From assembly GCA_002328585.1 (NCBI GenBank), contig DCUV01000027.1, positions 1-19,560 on the forward strand: 19,560 bases of DNA, in the 5' to 3' direction. Of the stretch, positions 7,475-14,508 are shown piece by piece. A program made the translations under genes and the position numbers. How positions within the stretch are numbered: the stretch's first letter is position 1; each line of letters starts with the position of its first letter. The notes under the pieces were generated by a model. That model was not told where the DNA came from and searched no databases. It worked only from the letters and a program-made list of their open reading frames with translations. The DNA comes from Spirochaetia bacterium UBA2205. GTDB taxonomy: Bacteria > Spirochaetota > UBA4802 > UB4802.

Positions 7475-8596
7475 TTATAGTAGCGAGGCAATGATCATTT
7501 TCTGGACATTCTCTGTGCCATCAATAAACATCATGGTATGTGCACAATTATTAAGATATTTTATCTCGCTTGCATCGATAATGGAACGGTAGCCTAAAAC
7601 ATCCATACCAAATGTGGTAATATCTAAAAACAATCGTGATGCAAAATATTTTGCCATGGAGGATTCTTTGCTAAAAGGTTCACCATTATCAATCTTTTTA
7701 CAGGCATCCTGATATAATAATCGTGCTGCATGGATACGGGTTGCAAATTCGGCAATTGGAAAATTTATTCCCTGAAAATTGTAAAGAGTTTTAGAAAATT
7801 GCTTCCGTTTCTTTGTATGTTCTACAATGATATCAAAAGCTCTTTGCGCTCCACCAACGCAACAGGCAGCTACTAATGGTCTACCCTTATCAAGCATTTC
7901 GGTTAATAAAAAATAACCACTTCCATCTTCTCCAATTTGATACTCATCACCTATGGTTACATTTTCCAATATTACAGTGCCAAGCACGCTATTATAAAAA
8001 CTATCTAACATTAATTTGTTTGTTAATAATCCTTTTGCATTTTCAGGAATTAAGAATGCATTTAAGCCTGCCCTCCCCTTTTTGCCGCTTCGTGCAAAAA
8101 GAATATAAAACGAAGCTATCCCGCTGTTTATAACAATATCCTTTTTACCATTAATAATAAACTGTTTACCATCTTTTATTGCAGTTGTTGTTATTGATGT
8201 AATATCCGAGCCTGCATTTTCTTCGGTTAAACAAAATGCAAATGGCTTTTTTGAATCAATGACATGATTAAGTAAAAAAATTTTTTTATTATCATCAGCA
8301 ATAGAGTTTATTAATTCCAAACAATGAATAGTAGTTAATATGGTTGGCAGAGTATCAAAATAATGATAAGAAAGTTCTTCAAATACTTTTCCTGTTTGAG
8401 TAAATGTTGCGTCAAGACCTTTGTACGTATTACTAACCAGCAGCAAATGTATTTTATTCTTATGGTATAATGAATAATATGCTGATGCTCGTTCATAATC
8501 TGGTAGATCTTCAAATTTTGATGCATTAAGATTTAACGTTTGCATACAATTATTAATTAATTCAGAAAGATATTCGGATGATATCCCATTATTCAT
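7475..8596 (-). CDS. Acyl-CoA dehydrogenase family protein with Asp at the usual catalytic Glu position
   Basis: A flavoprotein of the acyl-CoA dehydrogenase family (373 aa from the ATG at 8596). The start is preferred over 8623 because AAGGA lies five bases before it and the ATG sits inside the end of the upstream regulator gene. The flavin/substrate motif is CLTEENAGSD. The C-terminal motif, normally YEGT with the catalytic Glu, reads FIDGTENVQ, with D359 in the base position. The helix-G segment (LDKGRP) has no Glu that could serve instead, unlike isovaleryl- or long-chain acyl-CoA dehydrogenases. It may oxidise a particular acyl-CoA, or act on a carrier-bound or cyclic substrate. It is coupled to an XRE repressor and divergent from a ligase/dehydrogenase operon. 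Family membership is firm; substrate and activity are unknown. Confidence 0.85.
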   Translation of the reverse strand: MNNGISSEYLSELINNCMQTLNLNASKFEDLPDYERASAYYSLYHKNKIHLLLVSNTYKGLDATFTQTGKVFEELSYHYFDTLPTILTTIHCLELINSIADDNKKIFLLNHVIDSKKPFAFCLTEENAGSDITSITTTAIKDGKQFIINGKKDIVINSGIASFYILFARSGKKGRAGLNAFLIPENAKGLLTNKLMLDSFYNSVLGTVILENVTIGDEYQIGEDGSGYFLLTEMLDKGRPLVAACCVGGAQRAFDIIVEHTKKRKQFSKTLYNFQGINFPIAEFATRIHAARLLYQDACKKIDNGEPFSKESSMAKYFASRLFLDITTFGMDVLGYRSIIDASEIKYLNNCAHTMMFIDGTENVQKMIIASLL

Positions 8597-8933
8597 GATT
8601 CCTTCTCCATAACAAATAATCAATAAACTGGTTTAACTGGGCTATCTCATGATTTTTAAGATAATGGATTTTATTACTGATATGGTCGATTGTATTATCT
8701 GATATTTCAATATCAGTGTTTATAAAAGGTTCTTCGTCAAGAAAGTATGATACGGGTTTTTCAAGATATCTGGCAATTTCTTCTATTTGCTGCAAATACA
8801 ATCTGCGTTTACCTAATTCATAGTTTGATAATGCAGCCTGTGTAATGCCAAGCATTTTTGACAATTCAATCTGCGTTATACCTTTATCTTCACGAGCAAT
8901 CTGAATTTTTTTTCCAATCTCTTTGAATGCCAT
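8589..8933 (-). CDS. XRE-family helix-turn-helix regulator
   Basis: A 114-aa Cro/C1-type DNA-binding protein. The helix-turn-helix spans about residues 6-60 (GKKIQIAREDKGITQIELSK, then LGITQAALSNYELGKR), followed by a short helical tail ending in WRRNHE. No ligand-binding domain is present, so it may sense through partner proteins or simply repress. Its last codons overlap the start of the acyl-CoA dehydrogenase gene by eight bases, and the ribosome binding site for that gene lies in its final codons, indicating translational coupling. It probably controls this pair and perhaps the divergent ligase operon. TATAAA-type -10 sequences lie just upstream of the ATG. The call is firm; the targets are inferred. 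Confidence 0.85.
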   Translation of the reverse strand: MAFKEIGKKIQIAREDKGITQIELSKMLGITQAALSNYELGKRRLYLQQIEEIARYLEKPVSYFLDEEPFINTDIEISDNTIDHISNKIHYLKNHEIAQLNQFIDYLLWRRNHE

Positions 8934-9000
8934 ACAGTATTCTCATTTTATACTATTTATACTTTAAGTGCCATAAACATAAGACATCTTCTCATAATGT

Positions 9001-9012
9001 ACATCATGATGT
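9001..9012. promoter_or_regulatory. 12-bp perfect palindrome, operator candidate
   Basis: ACATCATGATGT is fully self-complementary and sits in the divergent spacer close to the expected promoter of the XRE regulator. Short palindromes of this size are typical XRE-protein binding sites. Confidence 0.3.
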
Positions 9013-9209
9013 TTCCCAATGACAACAAGCCGTTCAATAATGTTTTATCATAGTATTATTTAATGAAAAACCTTATTTTTTGAAGTGCCAATAGTAAATA
9101 GCAATGTAAACCATAGTTTAAACGTAGTAAAGAAATATTCAATACATTTTTACATGTTAATTGATATAGTATATCGTTTGTATGACAACAAATTTTTTTA
9201 ATATTTATG

Positions 9210-9254
9210 TTGACAGATATAACAGTTATAACAATATTATAACATTATGTTATA
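9210..9254 (+). promoter_or_regulatory. Ligase promoter candidate with TATAACA half-site cluster
   Basis: TTGACA (9210-9215) is followed by AATATT after 17 bases or TATTAT after 19 (9235-9240). TATAACA occurs three times in direct orientation (9218-9224, 9227-9233, 9238-9244) and once inverted as TGTTATA (9248-9254), ending six bases before the ribosome binding site. Bound protein would cover the -10 region and transcription start. Confidence 0.45.
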
Positions 9255-9271
9255 TTTTAAGGAGGACGACT

Positions 9272-10795
9272 ATGAATACTGTTTCTGTACTTGAAAGCAA
9301 TGTTAGAAAGCATCCAGACAAAGCTTGTCTTCGTTTTAATGGCAAAAGTTATTCTTTTAAGGAAGTGTTAAATCTGTCTTTGCAAGCTGCTGCATTATTC
9401 CAATCTTTAGGAATTGTAAAAGACAATAAAATTGCGATTATGAGTCAAAATACACCAGATTTTGTGATTGCAATGTATGGTGGATGGATTGCAGGAGCAA
9501 CTGTAGTGCCAATCAATCATAAACTTACGGCACCTGAAACAGACTATATCTTACATAACAGCGAGTCACAATTATTTTTATTTGATGGATCACTCTCAGC
9601 TATTGCTGAAAATATCACGACAAATATAACTAAAATTTCATTAGATTCAAAAGTTAATGGATATCAATTCTTATCTGATGTAATTATAAACAAAAAAGAT
9701 CCAGAACCAGTAATAATTGGAGATGATGATTTTGCTCAATTATTATATACTTCAGGTACTACTGGAAAGCCTAAAGGATGCATACATACCCATAGAAATG
9801 TTATTATGGCTGGAATAACTGGTGCTTTGGCAACAAAAATGGACGAAGATGATATACTATTGATGGCAATGCCCATATGGCATTCATCACCATTAAATAA
9901 TTGGTTTTCAGGGATTCAATATGTTGGAGGTACTACAGTATTGTTAAGGGAATATCATCCTTTGCATTTTGTGCAAACCATTCAAAATGAAAGGTGTACT
10001 GTATATTTTGGAGCACCAGTTTCATATACTTTACCTCTTCAAATGATACCTAACTTTGATACGTATGATTTAACTACAATGCGAGCATGGATATATGGTG
10101 GGGGCCCCATAAGTGCAGATTTAGCTAAAGTAATTATAGAAAAATATAAAAGTGATAAATTTTATCAGGTTTATGGTATGACAGAATCCGGACCAACAGG
10201 TACAGTTTTATTGCCTAAAGATCAACTTATAAAAGCTGGTTCTATAGGGAAATCAGGTCTTCCTGGATGTGATTTAAAAATAATGAAAACAAAAGATGAA
10301 GAGGCGAAGCCAGGTGAAGCAGGAGAAATTTGGCTAAAAGCTGATAGTATGATGAAAGGATACTTTAAAAATCCTGAAGCAACGAAAGAAGTGTTTGAAG
10401 ATGGATGGTATAAAACTGGGGATGTTGCACGAATTGATGAAGATGGTTATCTATTTATAATTGATAGAATAAAGGATATGATAGTTACCGGCGGTGAAAA
10501 TGTATATTCAAAGGAAGTAGAAGATGTTATACTTACAATACCAGGTATAACTGCAGTGGCAGTGATTGGTTTACCTGATCCTGAATGGGGAGAAACTGTA
10601 GCAGCATTTATAGTAAAAGCTAAGGATAGTGATATAACAAAAGAAAAAATCATTGAATATTGTAGCAAAAATATAGCAAGATATAAAATACCAAGACAGA
10701 TTTTCTTTGTTGATAGTTTGCCATATAATCCAAGTGGTAAGGTTATGAAATATCTATTAAAAGAACAATATAATGAACATGGTAAAAAGAAATAA
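9272..10795 (+). CDS. AMP-forming acyl-CoA synthetase (long-chain fatty-acid-CoA-ligase-like)
   Basis: A 507-aa ANL-superfamily adenylating enzyme. The P-loop is T160-G169 (TSGTTGKPKG), the adenine-binding motif YGMTESG starts at Y301, the hinge follows GWYKTGDVARIDEDG and continues DRIKDMIVTGGENVYSKE, and the C-terminal catalytic lysine is K490 (NPSGKVMK). It activates a carboxylic acid with ATP to an acyl-adenylate and then the CoA thioester. The start at 9272 has an excellent AAGGAGG site eight bases upstream; a longer frame from 9182 has none and overlaps the promoter. The next gene, 36 bases downstream, is an acyl-CoA dehydrogenase, so the pair would perform the first two steps of beta-oxidation or of a related acid degradation. 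The chain length or ring nature of the acid cannot be read. Confidence 0.9.
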   Translation: MNTVSVLESNVRKHPDKACLRFNGKSYSFKEVLNLSLQAAALFQSLGIVKDNKIAIMSQNTPDFVIAMYGGWIAGATVVPINHKLTAPETDYILHNSESQLFLFDGSLSAIAENITTNITKISLDSKVNGYQFLSDVIINKKDPEPVIIGDDDFAQLLYTSGTTGKPKGCIHTHRNVIMAGITGALATKMDEDDILLMAMPIWHSSPLNNWFSGIQYVGGTTVLLREYHPLHFVQTIQNERCTVYFGAPVSYTLPLQMIPNFDTYDLTTMRAWIYGGGPISADLAKVIIEKYKSDKFYQVYGMTESGPTGTVLLPKDQLIKAGSIGKSGLPGCDLKIMKTKDEEAKPGEAGEIWLKADSMMKGYFKNPEATKEVFEDGWYKTGDVARIDEDGYLFIIDRIKDMIVTGGENVYSKEVEDVILTIPGITAVAVIGLPDPEWGETVAAFIVKAKDSDITKEKIIEYCSKNIARYKIPRQIFFVDSLPYNPSGKVMKYLLKEQYNEHGKKK

Positions 10796-10831
10796 AAATT
10801 ATTAATAATAAATATTTATGAGGAGGCTTAT

Positions 10832-12079
10832 ATGTTTGATTATATCATGTCGGATGAACAGTTAAAATTGAGGGATGAAGCTCGTGATTTTGCGAAATGG
10901 GTACCTCGTGAAATGATTTTAGACATGGATGCAGAAAAAATACATTTCCCAAAAGAATTTTTAAAAGAGGCTGGAAAAAGGAATTTGCTGGGAATACGAT
11001 TGCCAAAACAATATGGCGGCAGAGGACTCAAATGGGTAGATGATTGTATTGTTGCAGAAGAGATTGGCGTTGCCAGTTATTCATTAGCTTGTTTATGGGG
11101 CGTTGGTGCTGATATAGTATGTGAAGCAATAGTTGAATTTGGAAGCGAAGAGTTAAAACAGGAAATCGTTGTACCGTTATTAAAAGGTGATGTTTATGCT
11201 GCAGAATGCCTAACAGAACCACGTGGCGGTTCAGATTTTTTTGGAGCATCAACAGTTGCCAAAAAAGATGGCAGTGATTGGATTATTACCGGTCAGAAAC
11301 GATTTATTGTTGGAGCTGAAGGTGCTGATTGGTTTATGGTATATGCGGTTACCAATCCTGAAGGAAAAGCTCATCAGCGTTTAACCTGTTTTATGGTACC
11401 ACGGACTAAAGGTGTTGAAACAAAATATATATATGGACTTATGGGAGTTCGTGGGGGTGGTGCCGGTCGTTTAATTTTAGATGAAGTACGAGTTCCTGAA
11501 CGTTATGCATTGAATGGCATTAATGGTGGTTTTGATGTATTTGTAAGGAATATGTTGCCTGAGCGTTTGGGTACCGCTGCAATGACCATTGGAAGTGTGC
11601 GACCTGCAGTTGAGATAGCAACCCGATATACCTCTATGCGTAAAGCATTTGGTCAACCCATAGCATATTTTGAAGCAGTTGGCTTTAAAGTGGCAGATAG
11701 CGTCATGTTACTGGATGCTACTCGATCACTGGTATACAGTACTGCACTTGCTATTGATTCAGGGAAAGTACATCCAGGAAGAGTAAGAAGAATGGTTTCC
11801 GAATCTAAAAAGTTTGTAACCGAATCTGCATGGACTATTGCCAATAACTGCATGCAGGTAATGGGTGGCATTGGCTATACCAATGTTTATCCACTTGAAC
11901 GTATTGTCAGGGATATCAGGTTATCCATGATCTGGGTTGGTACCAATGAGGTTATGGATTTAATCATTCAGAATGAATGGTATAAAGAATACTTTAAGGT
12001 AATTTCAAAAGCTAATGTACGAGATGTTGAACAGGATGCTCCTGGCGCAGATCAGGTTGAAGAAAAGGTTTATGAGTGA
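10832..12079 (+). CDS. Acyl-CoA dehydrogenase with helix-G-type catalytic Glu
   Basis: A 415-aa acyl-CoA dehydrogenase with an AGGAGG site seven bases before the ATG. The flavin motif is CLTEPRGGSD. The C-terminal position that holds the catalytic Glu in most family members is V369 (WVGTNEV). The helix-G sequence LPERLGTAAM instead carries E244, where long-chain and isovaleryl-CoA dehydrogenases keep their base. It should therefore be active in that alternative geometry. FAD and an electron-transfer flavoprotein would be expected partners; neither electron-transfer flavoprotein gene is in the window. It follows the acyl-CoA synthetase and converges with the beta-CASP gene after 24 bases with no visible terminator. 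Confidence 0.9.
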   Translation: MFDYIMSDEQLKLRDEARDFAKWVPREMILDMDAEKIHFPKEFLKEAGKRNLLGIRLPKQYGGRGLKWVDDCIVAEEIGVASYSLACLWGVGADIVCEAIVEFGSEELKQEIVVPLLKGDVYAAECLTEPRGGSDFFGASTVAKKDGSDWIITGQKRFIVGAEGADWFMVYAVTNPEGKAHQRLTCFMVPRTKGVETKYIYGLMGVRGGGAGRLILDEVRVPERYALNGINGGFDVFVRNMLPERLGTAAMTIGSVRPAVEIATRYTSMRKAFGQPIAYFEAVGFKVADSVMLLDATRSLVYSTALAIDSGKVHPGRVRRMVSESKKFVTESAWTIANNCMQVMGGIGYTNVYPLERIVRDIRLSMIWVGTNEVMDLIIQNEWYKEYFKVISKANVRDVEQDAPGADQVEEKVYE

Positions 12080-12103
12080 TAGTTATTGAAGATTGGGCAT
12101 GCG

Positions 12104-13705
12104 CTATAGTTCATCATTAATCATTGATACAAGCTCGCGTATATCAGATATATCATTTCCAATTTGATTCCAGTTGATGCGTCTGCCCTCTTCTTTTGCT
12201 TTTTTATATCGTGCTTTTAAAGTTTGCACTAATTTTTCAACATGCTCAAGCTCAGATTCAACATTATCAGCAATATCAAATGGACTATATTTTGCAAATT
12301 CAGATTTCATTGTTTCAAGATCAACTATCTCACCCCAATGAGGCACATAAACCGTATAGCCAAATCTGTTACGTATCTCTTCCGTTAACGATGCTGATGC
12401 ATTTTCTTCGCCATGGACTACAAAGACTTTTAATTTAGGATTTTTGATAGTACTCATCCAATCAAGCAGTCCTTCTTTATCAGCGTGGGCAGAAAAACCA
12501 CCAATAGTATAAATTTTTGCCCTCACTGCAACATTTTCACCATATATTTTGACCATGCGTGCACCGTCAATAATTCGTCTGCCCAGGGTACCCTCTGCTT
12601 GATATCCAACAAATACAACCGATGACTCAGGTTTATATAAATTATTCAGTAAATGATGCTTTACCCTCCCTGCTGTACACATCCCACTTGCAGATATGAT
12701 TATTGCGCCTTTTGCATTATTGTTTAACCATTTTGATTCTTCTACAGTTTTAACAAAATGAAGATCAGGAAAATCCAGAGGACTATCGCCCGAACGCAGT
12801 AACTTATTCATAGTATCATCAAAACAATCCTGATTGTTCATAAAGATATCGGTAGCTGATGTTGCTAAAGGTGAATCTAAATAAACAGGTATTGGGGGAA
12901 TTTCACCTTTTTTTACGAGCTGTGCTATTGTGTATAATAATTCCTGTGTACGCTCAATAGCAAATGCTGGAATGATTATATTGCCATGTTTGTTATATGA
13001 TTCAATTATAACCTTTTTTAATTCATTATAGGTATCTTCTTTGCTTTTATGAAGTCTATCACCATACGTTGATTCTATGAGCAATATATCGGCATAATCG
13101 GGCAACTCCGGATCACGTATAATTGCCTGATTTTTTTGGCCAATATCACCAGAAAATACTATAACATTTTGTCTGCCATTATCTTTGATATTCATTTCAA
13201 TAAAAGAGGAACCCAATATATGTCCGGCATCCTTAAACTGCACTGTAATATCAGGATGGATTGATAGCGTTTGATGATAGCTCACAGGATTAAAGTATTG
13301 CATGCAACGCTCAGCATCTTCAGAAGTATATAGTGGTTCAATATATTCACGATCTAACTTTTTTCGCTTTTTATTAATGATTTCAGCATCCTGCTCTTGA
13401 ATATGTGCACTGTCTGGCAGCATAATACTACAAAGTTCACATGTTGCCTTTGTGGCATATATTGCCCGGGTAAAACCTTCTTTTACCAATTTTGGAATAA
13501 GCCCACTGTGGTCAATATGTGCATGGGTTAAAAGCAAACTGTCAATTTGTGAAGGTGCATAGATAAGATTAAGATAATTTCGTTCCCTTAGCTCACGTGT
13601 TCCCTGAAACATACCGCAGTCAATCATAACGGTAAAATTATTATTCTTTACAATAAACGATGAACCGGTTACCGTGCGTGCTCCACCAACAAATTCAATT
13701 TTCAT
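12104..13705 (-). CDS. MBL-fold beta-CASP ribonuclease-like protein (CPSF/YsnA type)
   Basis: A 533-aa metallo-beta-lactamase plus beta-CASP protein. The metal site begins with H61-A-H63-I-D65-H66, continues with SGDIGQ and ends with the FSAHAD and VHGEENA motifs; FVGYQAEGTLGRRI marks the beta-CASP part. Relatives such as the Thermus TTHA0252 enzyme cleave RNA, so RNA processing or decay is the likely role in the cytoplasm. A charged helical tail of about 65 residues (about 468-533, rich in Glu and Lys) follows the catalytic core and may form a coiled coil. The ATG at 13705 has AAGGA 11 bases away. It is last in the run with lolC and lolD, 39 bases after lolD, and is probably co-transcribed without functional link. 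Confidence 0.88.
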   Translation of the reverse strand: MKIEFVGGARTVTGSSFIVKNNNFTVMIDCGMFQGTRELRERNYLNLIYAPSQIDSLLLTHAHIDHSGLIPKLVKEGFTRAIYATKATCELCSIMLPDSAHIQEQDAEIINKKRKKLDREYIEPLYTSEDAERCMQYFNPVSYHQTLSIHPDITVQFKDAGHILGSSFIEMNIKDNGRQNVIVFSGDIGQKNQAIIRDPELPDYADILLIESTYGDRLHKSKEDTYNELKKVIIESYNKHGNIIIPAFAIERTQELLYTIAQLVKKGEIPPIPVYLDSPLATSATDIFMNNQDCFDDTMNKLLRSGDSPLDFPDLHFVKTVEESKWLNNNAKGAIIISASGMCTAGRVKHHLLNNLYKPESSVVFVGYQAEGTLGRRIIDGARMVKIYGENVAVRAKIYTIGGFSAHADKEGLLDWMSTIKNPKLKVFVVHGEENASASLTEEIRNRFGYTVYVPHWGEIVDLETMKSEFAKYSPFDIADNVESELEHVEKLVQTLKARYKKAKEEGRRINWNQIGNDISDIRELVSMINDEL

Positions 13706-13744
13706 AACACCATAATTCCTTTTTCATTTTATTATTATTTATTA

Positions 13745-14467
13745 TCAATTCATTGTTTCACTCTGGATCATCCCATCTATTAATGTAATGATTCTTTGTG
13801 TTTTTGCTGCAATACTTTGATCGTGTGTAACAACCATTGCTGTTGAGCCTTTATCCTTGCAATCGTTAAATAAAAGTTCAATTAAAATATCCGAGTTTTT
13901 CCTATCTAAATTACCTGTCGGCTCATCAGCCAGTATAATATCGGGTTGCGTTATGAGTGCTCGTGCAACGGCAACACGCTGACATTCACCGCCCGATAAC
14001 TCAGCCGGCTTATGCCCTGCTCTATCTGCCATTTTGAAGTTCTCTAATAACTCAAATGCTTTGTGCTTTGCTTCTTTTTTTGATACTCTCCGTATTAAAA
14101 GAGGCATCATTGTATTTTCCAGTGCGGTAAATTCGGGCATCAGGTTGTGCATCTGGAAGATAAAACCAATATGCTTATTTCTAAATGTTGCTAATTCATC
14201 ATACGAAAATGGTGAAATATCCTGATCTAATACCTGCACATATCCATGTTGAAAGGTATCAAGACAGCCAATAATATTTAACAATGTTGATTTTCCTGCA
14301 CCTGATGGACCAACTATTGAAATTATCTCACCTTTATTAATGGTTATACTAATATTGTTTAACACTGTAATAGTACTGCTGCCAAATCCATATTGTTTAA
14401 CAATATCCATTGCTTTAATAGCAGTATCTAAATTTGATTGTATAGTATCATTCATTGGTTTATCCAT
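13745..14467 (-). CDS. lolD: Lipoprotein-releasing ABC transporter ATPase LolD
   Basis: A 240-aa ABC ATPase with Walker A at G53-T61 (GPSGAGKST), signature LSGGECQRVA, Walker B IILADEPTGNLD and the switch His in VVTHD. The stretch FIFQMHNLMPEFTALEN closely matches E. coli LolD. It powers release of lipoproteins from the inner membrane with the permease encoded directly upstream. The N-terminus is about ten residues longer than E. coli LolD. Neither ATG at 14467 nor the one four codons later has a ribosome binding site; the first lies inside an 11-bp tandem repeat that fills the gap to lolC. Confidence 0.88.
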   Translation of the reverse strand: MDKPMNDTIQSNLDTAIKAMDIVKQYGFGSSTITVLNNISITINKGEIISIVGPSGAGKSTLLNIIGCLDTFQHGYVQVLDQDISPFSYDELATFRNKHIGFIFQMHNLMPEFTALENTMMPLLIRRVSKKEAKHKAFELLENFKMADRAGHKPAELSGGECQRVAVARALITQPDIILADEPTGNLDRKNSDILIELLFNDCKDKGSTAMVVTHDQSIAAKTQRIITLIDGMIQSETMN

Positions 14468-14503
14468 AGTTTTTCAATAGTTTTTTAATAGTTTTTCAAT
14501 AGT
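14466..14503. repeat. 11-bp tandem repeat covering the lolC-lolD gap and the lolD start codon
   Basis: On the plus strand ATAGTTTTTCA (14466-14476), ATAGTTTTTTA (14477-14487) and ATAGTTTTTCA (14488-14498) are followed by a partial ATAGT (14499-14503). The reverse complement of the first unit contains two bases of the lolD ATG. Confidence 0.75.
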
Positions 14504-14508
14504 AATAA

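Larger units (their letters stand above)
8934..9271. promoter_or_regulatory. Divergent regulatory region between the XRE/acyl-CoA dehydrogenase and ligase operons
   Basis: A 338-base spacer with no gene. It contains a perfect 12-bp palindrome ACATCATGATGT (9001-9012), 68-79 bases upstream of the XRE start. Near the ligase it holds a TTGACA (9210-9215) and a cluster of TATAACA half-sites (9218-9254). The track-length frame extending the ligase upstream to 9182 passes through this promoter and is not coding. Confidence 0.5.

Noticed and set aside
8597..8623. Nine extra N-terminal codons on the acyl-CoA dehydrogenase
   Set aside because: The ATG at 8596 has its own AAGGA at good spacing; the upstream start would sit deeper in the XRE gene with no site.
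9182..9271. Upstream extension of the acyl-CoA synthetase frame to an ATG at 9182
   Set aside because: It lacks a ribosome binding site, contains the TTGACA and the repeated half-sites, and adds residues not expected in the family. The ATG at 9272 has AAGGAGG.
12080..12103. Bidirectional terminator between the convergent dehydrogenase and beta-CASP genes
   Set aside because: The 24-base gap shows no stable stem followed by a T-run. The five-base gap at 7470-7474 likewise has no room for one.
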